NCBI GenBank assembly: GCA_023957215.1
Contig: JAMLHH010000002.1
Span: 1 to 64,000 of the forward strand
Reading direction: 5' to 3'
Origin: Chitinophagales bacterium
GTDB lineage: Bacteria > Bacteroidota > Bacteroidia > Chitinophagales > JADIYW01
DNA: 64,000 nucleotides
A program made the position numbers and the translations under genes. Shown one piece after another: positions 18,031 to 29,145 of this stretch (the first letter of the stretch is position 1; the number at the start of each line of letters is the position of its first letter). A model generated the notes under the pieces. That model did not search any database. It worked only from the letters and a program-made list of their open reading frames with translations, and was not told where the DNA came from.

Positions 18031-18074
18031 TAAATAAAAAAACCGACATCTAACGATGCCGGTTTTTTTATTTA
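18031..18074 (+). terminator. Rho-independent terminator after the azurin gene
   Basis: A 20-base stem with one mismatch: left arm 18031-18050, loop TAAC, right arm 18055-18074. The core ACCGACATC pairs with GATGCCGGT, and the right arm runs into T-rich sequence. The symmetric A/T flanks could also serve transcription from the other strand. Confidence 0.9.
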
Positions 18075-18133
18075 TAAAATCGGATTCTCGTCCTTGTTTA
18101 CACCAAAAGCTTTATCTTAGATATCAGTAAAGA

Positions 18134-19072
18134 ATGAATTCTAAAGAGCAATATCGTCATTGGGTCAAGAATCACAACTTACCACTTTATCTACAACCTG
18201 ACTGGTTAGACGTGGTGACAAAAAATTCTTCACAATGGGATACTGTATTTTCTTATAATGATAAAGACGAAATTCAGGGATTTTGGGTTTACGTTTTTAA
18301 GCAACAAGGGTTTTGGAGTAAATTGACGATGCCACCTTTTACACCCTATATGGGACCGCGACTACTCTATCCCCATCCACTCAATGAATATCAACGTATC
18401 AGTTTTGAAAACAAAGTGTTAGAAGATTTGATACAGCAATTGCCCCATTTTTCAGATATACAATTCAAATGGACAGCGGGTTATGAAAACTGGCTGGCAT
18501 TTTATTGGAAAGGTTACAGCCAACAGACTGCATATACTTATATACTTGGCGATTTGTCAAATTTAGATTTCATTTTTGAAAATTTTAAAGACAGTCTGAA
18601 AAGGCAGATACGAAAAGCTGAAAATTCAGTAAAAGTAGTATTGGACGGAAAGGTGGAAAATGCAATTCAAATGCTTAAAACAAGCCTAAGCGCCGATTCT
18701 CAATATCTCGCTGATGAAGTTCTTTTAAACAATCTCCATCAGGTAATGAGACCATCTAACCAGCCTATCATCTTAGAAGCAAGAGATGACAGTAATCAAC
18801 TTTTAGCAGCCATTTATTTGATACGGGATAAGGAGGAAATGCTGTATTTATACGGTGGTTACGATAAAAAATATAGTAATAGTGGTGCAATGGCTTTGCT
18901 TTTTTGGGAAGCCATCAAGCTGGCTCACGAAAAAGAGTTAAGTTTTAATTTTGAAGGTAGCATGTTGAATGGTGTTGAGCGTTTTTTCAGAAGTTTTGGT
19001 GCAAAACTTGTTCCCGTTTTTACACTTTCTAAAAGCAAGTTTCCTTATAAACAGATAAGAGCTTTACGATAA
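18134..19072 (+). CDS. FemAB/GNAT-like acyltransferase
   Basis: 312 residues with the two-lobe layout of FemAB-type proteins: an N-terminal lobe with LPLYLQPDWLDVV and TMPPFTPYMGPRL, then a C-terminal GNAT lobe with AIYLIRDKEEMLYLYGGYDK and ALLFWEAIKLAHE, ending near LNFEGSMLNGVERFFRSFGA. Members transfer amino acids or acyl groups in cell-wall or polysaccharide synthesis. No substrate can be named. Convergent with the TauD-like gene; the two stops lie two bases apart. Confidence 0.75.
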   Translation: MNSKEQYRHWVKNHNLPLYLQPDWLDVVTKNSSQWDTVFSYNDKDEIQGFWVYVFKQQGFWSKLTMPPFTPYMGPRLLYPHPLNEYQRISFENKVLEDLIQQLPHFSDIQFKWTAGYENWLAFYWKGYSQQTAYTYILGDLSNLDFIFENFKDSLKRQIRKAENSVKVVLDGKVENAIQMLKTSLSADSQYLADEVLLNNLHQVMRPSNQPIILEARDDSNQLLAAIYLIRDKEEMLYLYGGYDKKYSNSGAMALLFWEAIKLAHEKELSFNFEGSMLNGVERFFRSFGAKLVPVFTLSKSKFPYKQIRALR

Positions 19073-19074
19073 AA

Positions 19075-20100
19075 CTATGCTGTCCAAGCCACCTGTATGC
19101 TTCGCGGTCCTTTGAAAGGCATTCTACCGTGAGAAGTCGAGAAATTATCAACAACAATAACATCGCCTTTTTTCCATTTGAGAAAATAGAGATGCTTCCA
19201 AATTAAATCTTGGATATGTTGTACGTACTTTTTATGAATTTCAGTTCCATCAGCAAACTGCACATGCATAGAATGGTTGATAGGGTTTTCTGTCAGTCGT
19301 TTATACATCGTAAGTACTTGCAAATAAAGATTCAGTCCCCAAGAATTAATTGTTTTTTGTCTGCGGGCAATCTTTTGATATTCTATTGCTGCCGCATCAG
19401 TATGAAAAACCTGTAAGTGATTAAACCATGCCTCTTCTCCGGTTTCAGGATGTATCTTGAAAGCATCATGTTTGCTGATTAATCTCAGTGCATCATCTTT
19501 TAGCCATTCTACCTGAATATCATTAACTGCACATTTCTGTTCTACAACCGTTTTATCGGTAGATTGAAACATCTCTACCCAAGGTTTGAGTTGGAACGAA
19601 TTTTTCTCTTCTTTACCCGGAGCACAATAGTTTCTGATGACCAAAAGTCCTTTATCCTTAAATTCCTGTTTGATTTTTGGATTCATATCGGCAGCTACCT
19701 TTCTAAAGTCACAAATGGGTGTTTCTCCTCCTATCTTTGGCTCTACGAAACAATAAAACATAATGCGACGTGGTGCGGTAGGTAAAAAACTCATCTCACA
19801 ATGTTGCATAATCGGATAATATGGAGGCAATTCACTTGCAGAGAAAACATACTTTGTACCATTTACAATATTTCTTGGCGAAGTGCCGAGATAGTCATTC
19901 TTTAAATCACTATCTACTTGCAATGCAATTTTTTCAAAATCTGAGGCTTCATGTACATTAAAACCTCTAAAAAGTATCGCTCCGCTGGATAATAATTGTC
20001 TATGTAATCCGGATTTATTTTCTTCAATATACCGATTGAGTGTATCTACATTTTGACTCTTCACGACATCCGGTGTGATGATATATGGTTGTGTGGACAT
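19075..20100 (-). CDS. TauD/TfdA-family Fe(II)/2-oxoglutarate dioxygenase
   Basis: 341 residues. The first metal-binding pair is in IMQHCEMSFL (His-x-Glu, the variant seen in the clavaminate-synthase/SyrP branch). The distal part has DNFSTSHGRMPFKGPRSI, with the second metal His and the Arg that binds 2-oxoglutarate. GAILFRGF near residue 41 is a family landmark. It would hydroxylate or oxidise a small molecule. With the neighbouring FemAB-like transferase it might modify a peptide or amino acid, but no biosynthetic cluster is evident. Confidence 0.85.
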   Translation of the reverse strand: MSTQPYIITPDVVKSQNVDTLNRYIEENKSGLHRQLLSSGAILFRGFNVHEASDFEKIALQVDSDLKNDYLGTSPRNIVNGTKYVFSASELPPYYPIMQHCEMSFLPTAPRRIMFYCFVEPKIGGETPICDFRKVAADMNPKIKQEFKDKGLLVIRNYCAPGKEEKNSFQLKPWVEMFQSTDKTVVEQKCAVNDIQVEWLKDDALRLISKHDAFKIHPETGEEAWFNHLQVFHTDAAAIEYQKIARRQKTINSWGLNLYLQVLTMYKRLTENPINHSMHVQFADGTEIHKKYVQHIQDLIWKHLYFLKWKKGDVIVVDNFSTSHGRMPFKGPRSIQVAWTA

Positions 20101-20173
20101 TTCGTAATGTGTTTGAGTTTAAATTTAATCAATTTTACTCTAATTTAATAGCACATTATTGCTTTAATTTACC

Positions 20174-20254
20174 AATGTAGTAATGTAGTAATGTATTGTC
20201 ATTACACTTCCCAATTTACACATTTACACATTTACACATTTACACATTTACTCA
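20174..20254. repeat. Two adjacent octanucleotide repeat tracts
   Basis: AATGTAGT with two full copies and a variant third lies at 20174-20197, and TTTACACA with four copies plus TTTACTCA lies at 20215-20254. Both have an 8-base period, as does the tract upstream of ric, but the units differ. They lie between the TauD-like start and the helicase stop. Confidence 0.85.
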
Positions 20255-20267
20255 TTAGCTAATTGAC

Positions 20268-21791
20268 TCATTCTTCTACCGGCATAGGGATTTCGGAGCG
20301 TATACGTTTTTTGATTTCATCGTTGTAATTTTCCAAGAGCCATTTGAAATAATTCCTTGTCGTTTTTGCCATACAATTAGTATAAACATTGAGACGGTAT
20401 TCTATTTCATCTTGCAGGATATTGAGTAAATCAATGGCATCAAACATATCTTCTGCATTTTCCTTGATTCTCTCATAATGATCGTCAATAGACAAATCTA
20501 TGGCGGCAGTAGTTTTTTGTGCTTTAGAAAGAAGTTTGTAGTATTCTTCTTCCATATCAAAATTAAAATCGTCTGTCTTGGGAAATTTCTCTTTGATAAT
20601 ATCCGGCAATGTGTACATCAAACCTTTTTGTAATTTATCTTCTCTTTCTACAAGGTGTTCCAAAAACTTATCGGGATGTATAAAAACATCCTGCCAATCT
20701 ATATAATCCTGCCAAAGTCCTAATCTTTTGGCATTGTTACCCAAATCAATAATCGTAAAATGGTCTTTATTTTCAAGTCTTCTACTTCCTCGTCCTATCA
20801 TCTGATGATACAAAGTCAAAGATCTTGTTGCACGATTGAGAATAATTGTTTCGACAGTAGGTTCATCAAAACCTGTCGTTAAAATACCCACAGAAGTAAT
20901 AATAGAGCCGGGTGTATTTTTAAACCATTCCAAGGTTTCATTTCTTTCTTGCTTATTATTGGAACTATCCAAGTGACGGATATCAAATCCGGCATCTTGA
21001 AACAACAAATATACTTGTCTCGACATAGCAATACTACTATTAAAAATAAGCGTTTTACTTCCGAGCGCTTTTGCTTTATATGCATCTAACAGTCTTTCCT
21101 GCATTTCGTAGGCACTGTAAATTCTATCCAAAGAACTGACAGTATAATCACCATCCATTCCTATTTTCAATCCGCCTAGACGAACATCGTAAGTATAAGT
21201 GATAGCTTTACTAAGATATCCGTTTTCTATAAGTTCTTTGATAGAGTCACCTATTATTAGTTTGGAATAGTTATCCCGAAGTGGCAATTGCTGATTAGAA
21301 CTGAGAGGTGTAGCCGTTACACCCAGAATTGTAGCATTTTTAAAATAGTGGAAAATTTTTCTGAAAGAATTGTAATGTGCTTCATCTACTATGACCAAGT
21401 TGATATTGTCAATATATAATTGGTCAGTTTTTAATCTGTTGTTCAAAGTTTCCACCATTGCGAGAAAGCAAGTAAATTCATCTTGATTATCAAAATCCCC
21501 TACCTCGCTGACTATCAATTTTGAATTTACATTCGCCTCTTGCAACGCTTTTGCAGTCTGCTTTAGCAATTCAATTCTATGTGTCAATATCAATACTCTA
21601 CCATTCGTTTTATGGATATATCTTCGAACGATTTCAGAAAAAATGATTGTCTTTCCTCCACCTGTGGGCAATTGAAATAAAATATTACCTTTTCGATTTT
21701 CATCTATTAGTTCGTTATAAATCTTTTCAATGTAAACCTCTTGGTATGGGTATAGTTTTCTAACTACATCAGTTTGGACATCATCAATCAT
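20268..21791 (-). CDS. DEAD/DEAH-box helicase (SF2)
   Basis: 507 residues. Walker A is FQLPTGGGKT, motif II is VDEAHYNS, motif III VTATPLSS, and the C-terminal helicase lobe ends with TGFDEPTVE and YHQMIGRGSRR (motif VI). A helical tail of about 130 residues follows. It acts on DNA or RNA in the cytoplasm; the branch is close to the type III restriction and XPB-like SF2 helicases, but no nuclease or methyltransferase partner adjoins it. An octamer repeat tract lies just past its stop. Confidence 0.88.
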   Translation of the reverse strand: MIDDVQTDVVRKLYPYQEVYIEKIYNELIDENRKGNILFQLPTGGGKTIIFSEIVRRYIHKTNGRVLILTHRIELLKQTAKALQEANVNSKLIVSEVGDFDNQDEFTCFLAMVETLNNRLKTDQLYIDNINLVIVDEAHYNSFRKIFHYFKNATILGVTATPLSSNQQLPLRDNYSKLIIGDSIKELIENGYLSKAITYTYDVRLGGLKIGMDGDYTVSSLDRIYSAYEMQERLLDAYKAKALGSKTLIFNSSIAMSRQVYLLFQDAGFDIRHLDSSNNKQERNETLEWFKNTPGSIITSVGILTTGFDEPTVETIILNRATRSLTLYHQMIGRGSRRLENKDHFTIIDLGNNAKRLGLWQDYIDWQDVFIHPDKFLEHLVEREDKLQKGLMYTLPDIIKEKFPKTDDFNFDMEEEYYKLLSKAQKTTAAIDLSIDDHYERIKENAEDMFDAIDLLNILQDEIEYRLNVYTNCMAKTTRNYFKWLLENYNDEIKKRIRSEIPMPVEE

Positions 21792-21842
21792 CTTTTTCTC
21801 CTATATACAATTTAATATGTTATCAATTCTTTCTTTATTATC

Positions 21843-23876
<2,034 letters not shown>

Positions 23877-24025
23877 TTAAAAATTGACATGGCAATTTAA
23901 CAAATTATATTCTTAGAAAGACTTTATTTTTAAAATAAGCTTTCAAAAAAACTATAATTATTCTTAATCTAAATAAAAAACATTTTTATTGTCTGAAATA
24001 ATAGCTTTTACGGTCATCCCAACTT

Positions 24026-24259
24026 TTAAGGTACTGGATCATAACCGTGTCCACCCCAAGGATGACAAGACAAAATTCTCTTGATAGCATAAAATCCACC
24101 TTTCAGCAACCCGTGCTTTTTGAGTGCTTCGACAGCATAGTTAGAACAAGTCGGCTGGTATCTGCATTTATTGGGGCCCAACATAGGTGAAATAAACAAT
24201 TGATAAGTCTTTATCAATAGCAGAAGAGGAAAAATCAATATTTTTCTAATTGTTTTCAC
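24026..24259 (-). CDS. yidD: Membrane protein insertion efficiency factor YidD
   Basis: 77 residues with the whole family pattern: a hydrophobic N-terminus, [20 protein letters not shown], then [37 protein letters not shown]. It helps YidC-dependent insertion of inner-membrane proteins. It overlaps rnpA by 14 bases in the conserved rpmH-rnpA-yidD order. Confidence 0.96.
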   Translation of the reverse strand: MKTIRKILIFPLLLLIKTYQLFISPMLGPNKCRYQPTCSNYAVEALKKHGLLKGGFYAIKRILSCHPWGGHGYDPVP

Positions 24260-24656
24260 GAATTGATTTCCAAGTTAAGAACAATGATTCTAAAGTTTCA
24301 AATATATCGGTGGTTTTTGGAATCTTTCTACCGACATAAGTGATGGCAAAAATATATTTTTCACCCTTTGTGATGGTCTCCTCCTCAATAATATGCCTCT
24401 TGTGCCTAACTGCTTCTCTTATTTTCCGCTTGATAAGATTCCGATCGACAGCACGCCTAAATATCCTTTTGGATACACTTACCATCCACTGAAAAGAGGA
24501 ATCTGTATCTTTTAAAATAGAGCAGTAATAAAGTCTTATTCCGTTTTTATAGACAAAAGCCCTCTTACTAAAAAGTAAGTCTATTTCTTTTTTACTTTTT
24601 AGTCGAACGCTTTTTGGAAAATAATATCTTTTATTCTCTTGAGGTATTAAGATAAT
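24246..24656 (-). CDS. rnpA: Ribonuclease P protein component, with a non-canonical start codon
   Basis: Protein subunit of RNase P, which trims the 5' ends of tRNAs. The RNA-binding signature [17 protein letters not shown] is present. The family N-terminal strand and helix ([19 protein letters not shown]) lie upstream of the first ATG (24485), so an 79-residue product from that ATG would lack a third of the protein. No ATG, GTG, TTG or CTG occurs between that region and the upstream in-frame stop at 24675-24677. The best candidate is ATT at 24656, which overlaps the rpmH stop (TAATT) just as TAATG overlaps do elsewhere here; ATC 24653 and ATA 24647 are alternatives. From 24656 the product is 136 residues. 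Confidence 0.85.
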   Translation of the reverse strand: MILIPQENKRYYFPKSVRLKSKKEIDLLFSKRAFVYKNGIRLYYCSILKDTDSSFQWMVSVSKRIFRRAVDRNLIKRKIREAVRHKRHIIEEETITKGEKYIFAITYVGRKIPKTTDIFETLESLFLTWKSIRENN

Positions 24657-24811
24657 TACTTCAATTTTATCTCGTCAGAGACGCTGAGTTTTTTTCGCCC
24701 ATTTCTCCTACGAGCGTTAAGTATGGCTCTTCCCGCTTTAGTTTTCATTCTTGATCTAAATCCGTGTTTGTTTTTTCTTTTACGTATAGAAGGTTGAAAA
24801 GTCCTTTTCAT
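24656..24811 (-). CDS. rpmH: 50S ribosomal protein L34
   Basis: 51 residues beginning [19 protein letters not shown], then [19 protein letters not shown], the complete L34 pattern, with a slightly extended acidic tail ([10 protein letters not shown]). It starts the rpmH-rnpA-yidD operon and its TAA overlaps the proposed rnpA start. A strong promoter lies just upstream. Confidence 0.97.
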   Translation of the reverse strand: MKRTFQPSIRKRKNKHGFRSRMKTKAGRAILNARRRNGRKKLSVSDEIKLK

Positions 24812-24832
24812 AATTCAAATTTTTCAAGGTTG

Positions 24833-24862
24833 CAAAGGTACGTATTTTTTATATCTTACAAA
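24833..24862 (-). promoter_or_regulatory. rpmH promoter (TTTG - 18 bp - TACCTTTG)
   Basis: On the minus strand TTTG (24862-24859) and TACCTTTG (24840-24833) are 18 bases apart, matching the Bacteroidota -33/-7 arrangement, 21 bases upstream of the rpmH ATG. Confidence 0.75.
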
Positions 24863-24883
24863 CCTTATCTGTTTAATATTCTA

Positions 24884-26632
24884 TTATCTATTCATTGTAA
24901 TGAGAAATTCCTCATTATTTTTTGTTCCTCTCATCTGTTGCAGTATAAACTGGATGGCTTCATCAGAGTTCATATCTGCCAAATGATTCCTCAATATCCA
25001 TATTTTTTGTTGCATTTCTTTACTCAACAACAAATCATCCCGTCTTGTAGAAGATGCAATGATATCAACAGCAGGGAATATTCTTCTATTGGCAATTTTT
25101 CTATCCAATGAAAGCTCCATATTACCTGTCCCTTTAAACTCTTCAAAAATGACTTCGTCCATTTTGGAACCTGTATCCACCAAAGCCGTGGCAACGATAG
25201 TCAAAGAGCCACCATTTTCGATGTTTCTCGCAGCTCCAAAGAATTGTTTCGGTTTGTGCAAAGCATTTGCTTCCACACCACCTGACAAGACTTTACCACT
25301 TGATGGAGCTGTCGTATTGTAGGCTCTTGCTAATCTGGTGATAGAGTCCAAAAGTATCACGACGTCATGCCCGCACTCTACCAATCTTTTGGCTTTTTGA
25401 AGAACGATGCTGGAAACTTTTACATGTCGGTCTGCCGGTTCGTCAAAAGTTGAAGCAACAACTTCCGCATTGACACTCCGTTGCATATCTGTGACCTCTT
25501 CCGGTCTTTCGTCAATCAATAATACAATCAAATAAACTTCTGGATGATTTTTTGCAATGGCATTGGCAATGGATTTAAGTAACATTGTCTTACCTACTTT
25601 CGGTTGTGCCACTATCATTCCTCTTTGTCCCTTGCCTATTGGTGCAAATAAATCTACGACTCTTGTGGAATATTCGTTAGAATCCAAAAAGAGGTTTAAT
25701 TTCTCTTCCGGGAAAAGTGGTGTTAAATAATCAAAAGGTATTCTATCTCTGATTTGTTCAGGGAACTGATTGTTGATTCTTATTACTTTTTGAAGAGAAA
25801 AATATTTCTCATTCTCTCTCGGTGGACGGATGGAACATGAGATGGTGTCACCGGTTTTTAATCCTAAACTCTTAATATGTGATGGTGACACATATATATC
25901 ATCAGGAGAGGATAAATAATTATAGTCGGACGATCTCAAAAATCCGTATCCATCAGAAATAATTTCCAATACTCCCTCTGCTCTGATTTCTGTATCCAAA
26001 TCGGCAAAGACATCTACGCTTTTTTTCTTTTCTTCCGGAGACTTGCTGTTATTTTTCTCATTAGATCCGTTTCTATTTTGAGAATGATCGGCATTTTGTC
26101 TATTGTCGGGTCTTTGCGGTCTTTCTTTGTGATAGGTTTTTTCTTTTGTGGGCCGGTTTCCAGTAGCACTGTTTTCATTAGAGTCGGTTTTATCCTGTTT
26201 ATCTTCTTCTTTTTCAACAACTGCCACCTCATTTTCTATATTATCAAAATCAATCTCTGCCTGATTACTCTTAGAAGGAACTACCGAAGACTTGTCTGGA
26301 TAGTTATCTGACTCAGCAACAGCTTCAACAACTTTTTCAGTCGTAGATGGAATAAACTCCGGCTCTATCGAAGTCGTTACTCTTTTGTGAATCCTTGCTC
26401 TTTTCTTTTTTTCTGTCGGAGCATCGTCCATCGAATTATTTTCAGCAGTTTCAGGCTCTTTTTCATCTACAATCACATCGCTGTCATTTTCTACAGACAA
26501 AATTGCTGTAATAGCATTCACTAATTCTTGTTTTTTTGCTTTTGAAATCTCCTTCTTGTCGAGACCCAGCTCCTCGCCGATTTCTCTAAGTTCGGGTAAT
26601 AATTTACCCTTTATATCTTCAATTTTATACAT
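24884..26632 (-). CDS. rho: Transcription termination factor Rho
   Basis: ATP-dependent hexameric RNA translocase that ends transcription. 582 residues: a Rho_N SAP-like domain (about 1-45), a long charged low-complexity insertion (about 50-215) common in Bacteroidota Rho, the cold-shock RNA-binding domain ([21 protein letters not shown]), and the ATPase with [18 protein letters not shown] (Walker A), [16 protein letters not shown]-like Walker B and the R-loop [11 protein letters not shown]. The charged insertion may mediate condensation or extra RNA contacts. Alone on its strand, with an AT-rich upstream gap of about 300 bases. Confidence 0.97.
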   Translation of the reverse strand: MYKIEDIKGKLLPELREIGEELGLDKKEISKAKKQELVNAITAILSVENDSDVIVDEKEPETAENNSMDDAPTEKKKRARIHKRVTTSIEPEFIPSTTEKVVEAVAESDNYPDKSSVVPSKSNQAEIDFDNIENEVAVVEKEEDKQDKTDSNENSATGNRPTKEKTYHKERPQRPDNRQNADHSQNRNGSNEKNNSKSPEEKKKSVDVFADLDTEIRAEGVLEIISDGYGFLRSSDYNYLSSPDDIYVSPSHIKSLGLKTGDTISCSIRPPRENEKYFSLQKVIRINNQFPEQIRDRIPFDYLTPLFPEEKLNLFLDSNEYSTRVVDLFAPIGKGQRGMIVAQPKVGKTMLLKSIANAIAKNHPEVYLIVLLIDERPEEVTDMQRSVNAEVVASTFDEPADRHVKVSSIVLQKAKRLVECGHDVVILLDSITRLARAYNTTAPSSGKVLSGGVEANALHKPKQFFGAARNIENGGSLTIVATALVDTGSKMDEVIFEEFKGTGNMELSLDRKIANRRIFPAVDIIASSTRRDDLLLSKEMQQKIWILRNHLADMNSDEAIQFILQQMRGTKNNEEFLITMNR

Positions 26633-26940
26633 AAGGTATAGTATGGTCTTTCAACTTTATCACTTGCTTGTTTAAATAAATATTAGGAAGTGTTTTAGAA
26701 ATTATGTTTAGTAATCAAACAGAGTACAAAGAAATAATTATTTTAGTAAGAATGCAACAAACAGGCTTTTTTTCTGATTTTGTTTTTAGTATTTTGAATT
26801 ACTGTGAGAACATTTGATAAAGCTCTCAGCGTATTTTAACCACAATGTAAATCATTTTTCTCTACAAAGAAGATAGATAATATTAAAATGAATGTAAATA
26901 TACTTAAAAAATGTTTTTATAAGCAAAACAAATCTTTCTG
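26633..26940. other. Gene-free gap between rho and the MDR oxidoreductase
   Basis: 308 AT-rich bases upstream of rho and downstream of the oxidoreductase gene. I see no gene, no clear TAnnTTTG element on the rho strand and no convincing terminator. A weak imperfect hairpin (TGAGA to TCTCA near 26802-26830) is the only structure. Confidence 0.5.
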
Positions 26941-27930
26941 TTATGGACGGAGTACAATCTTACCAAACACCTTGGTATTTTTGATTCTGTCAAAAGCTTC
27001 AACTGCTCGTTCTAACGGAAAGACTTTGTCTATGATAGTTTTGATTTGATATTTTTCTACGAGTTGAACCATATTGACAAAATCTTGGTCACTGCCCATA
27101 GTACTTCCTAAAATAGCTAGTTGGTTCCAGAAAATATTGCGTAAATTCAAAGTACTCGGCAATCCTTTTGTAGCTCCATAAAGCACATATCTACCATTAG
27201 GAGCAAGTGATTTTAAAAGTGTGTCTATACCTTCTCCACCGGCACTATCAATGATGGTATCAAATCCCTTAATACTTTTGCTTAGAGCAACGATTTCACT
27301 ATGTTCTTTGTAAGAAACACCGCCTTTTGCACCCATTTCGACACATTTATCTATCACATCTTGCTTGCTAGAAGTCACCCAAACTTGTGCACCGATAGCG
27401 ATGGCAAACTGCATAGCAAACTGCGCCACACCACCACCGACACCTGAAATCAATATCTTTTTATCTGCACTTGCTTGGCCTTTATTCATCAAGGCATTAT
27501 AAGCAGTAACGCCACCCAAAGGAAGTGCACCTGCTTCTTCATCTGTCAAAAACTTGGGAGCTTCCACCAATCTATCCACAGGCACTGAAATATATTCTGC
27601 AAAAGTACCTTTAGTAGGCATACCTAAAATATGGTAAGATCTCGCTTGCACATTAGGATTATCGCCCCAATCGTTATTTGGATTGATGACAACTCTTTTA
27701 TTGAGCCATTTTTTATCCTGCTCATCTCCTACTTCTTGTACCACTCCACAACCATCAGAACCAGGTAAAACAGGTAATTCTATCTTTGGATATAAACCTT
27801 CTCTTATCCACTGGTCTCTTCTATTGAGTGCCGCAGCAGATATTTTAACAATAGCTCTACCCACCTCTACTTGTGGCTTTTCTACATCTTTTACTTGTAA
27901 ACCATCCTCATCAATAATAACAGCTTTCAT
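26941..27930 (-). CDS. Zinc-independent MDR alcohol dehydrogenase / quinone oxidoreductase
   Basis: 329 residues of the medium-chain dehydrogenase family. The GroES-like domain has AALNRRDQWIREGLYP and LPGSDGCGVVQEVGD. The nucleotide-binding fold has ILISGVGGGVAQFAMQFAIA and the NADP-type region VWVTSSKQD. The catalytic-zinc ligands are not all present, which favours a quinone-oxidoreductase-like or enoyl-reductase role. Substrate unknown. It begins three bases after the stop of the upstream acyltransferase and probably shares its transcript. Confidence 0.85.
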   Translation of the reverse strand: MKAVIIDEDGLQVKDVEKPQVEVGRAIVKISAAALNRRDQWIREGLYPKIELPVLPGSDGCGVVQEVGDEQDKKWLNKRVVINPNNDWGDNPNVQARSYHILGMPTKGTFAEYISVPVDRLVEAPKFLTDEEAGALPLGGVTAYNALMNKGQASADKKILISGVGGGVAQFAMQFAIAIGAQVWVTSSKQDVIDKCVEMGAKGGVSYKEHSEIVALSKSIKGFDTIIDSAGGEGIDTLLKSLAPNGRYVLYGATKGLPSTLNLRNIFWNQLAILGSTMGSDQDFVNMVQLVEKYQIKTIIDKVFPLERAVEAFDRIKNTKVFGKIVLRP

Positions 27931-27933
27931 ATT

Positions 27934-29127
27934 TTAAGTTTTCTTTTTTAAATGAATAAAATAAGATTCAAAGTATTTATAACTGATTTCAGCAACAATA
28001 ACCAATACGACAAGGTAGAACAAATACATCAAAAGTTCCGCTCCGAAATTACCGATGTATTTTTGATAACCACCGATAATAGGACGAAGCAAACCTCCTG
28101 CTAATAGTAAAGCAAAATAATGCCAGACATAAATTCCATAAGATATTTTACCAAGATGAATAAAGAGCTTATTGTTAAAAATCCGGGTGATAAAAGTTCG
28201 ATTGACAACCGCAGCTACAAACAATCCACACATAAAATTAGTCAAGGTAAAATAGATGGTATAATTCAGATGATAGTTCATAAACTCATATCGTTTGATT
28301 GCTGCATGAATATTAGGTGCGTAACCGTCCTTTACTATAAAATGCGCACTGACAAAGGTATAGATTACCCATATAGTGAAGACGAATAAGAACCATTCAC
28401 CCAAACGCTTGACTTTAGCCGTATCAAATAATGCCACTGCCATACCATAGGCTAAAGTATCCATTTGAAAAATTGTATTTCTGACAACTATCAGACCTAA
28501 CCATTCCGCATCTGGATTGATATATTTGAGCCATGCATAAGCAAAAAACCGAATCAAAGGAGCAAGCACAATAAAAGCAACAACTACTCTTTTAATATTT
28601 TTGAAAGACAAAAAAGTGATGGCAAAAGGTATCACCAAATAAAACTGCTCCTCCAAGGATAAAGACCATAAATGCGAAAACAAAGCAGTAGGTATGTAAT
28701 CTATCCCTCTAAAATGATTGACAATTTCAGTAAAATTGTAAGTATAGGTAAATAAAAAGCCCCAATTTTCTTTAAAATAAATCAAATCTCTATTTTCTGC
28801 ACCAGCCGCAGTAGTGCCGGCTAATAGCAGTAAACCACCCATCAATGCAACATATAAGAAGTACAGCGGAAAAATTCTTAATGCTCTTCTCTGATAAAAT
28901 CTTTTGAAAAGAGCTTTGGTCTCCATCTTAGTTTTATCATACAATAATATACGGGTGATCAAGTAGGAAGACATCATAAAAAACACCTGTAAGAGCCACC
29001 ACATAAAAGTAAAAGGACCTTGTAGATAAGGCATGACCCAATGATGGGAAATAATCATAATACAGAAGATTCCCCGTACACCGTCAAATGCTGGAAAGTA
29101 TTTTAATGGTTTTATTTCTACTGACAT
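27934..29127 (-). CDS. Acyltransferase 3 (OafA/YrhL-type) membrane O-acyltransferase
   Basis: 397 residues with about ten membrane helices. The N-terminus FPAFDGVRGIFCIMIISHHW carries the conserved Arg and His of the family, and SHLWSLSLEEQFYLVIP is the second hallmark. It transfers acetyl or similar groups to extracellular polysaccharide or lipid sugars. It lies downstream of a glycosyltransferase and flippase on the same strand, but an IS4-family element now separates it from them. Removing the IS leaves a two-base gap to the glycosyltransferase stop. Confidence 0.92.
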   Translation of the reverse strand: MSVEIKPLKYFPAFDGVRGIFCIMIISHHWVMPYLQGPFTFMWWLLQVFFMMSSYLITRILLYDKTKMETKALFKRFYQRRALRIFPLYFLYVALMGGLLLLAGTTAAGAENRDLIYFKENWGFLFTYTYNFTEIVNHFRGIDYIPTALFSHLWSLSLEEQFYLVIPFAITFLSFKNIKRVVVAFIVLAPLIRFFAYAWLKYINPDAEWLGLIVVRNTIFQMDTLAYGMAVALFDTAKVKRLGEWFLFVFTIWVIYTFVSAHFIVKDGYAPNIHAAIKRYEFMNYHLNYTIYFTLTNFMCGLFVAAVVNRTFITRIFNNKLFIHLGKISYGIYVWHYFALLLAGGLLRPIIGGYQKYIGNFGAELLMYLFYLVVLVIVAEISYKYFESYFIHLKKKT

Positions 29128-29145
29128 TTTTAGTTTTTATTTTTT

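Noticed and set aside
24483-24485. ATG at 24485 as the rnpA start
   Set aside because: It would remove the conserved N-terminal [11 protein letters not shown] region that is present in frame upstream.
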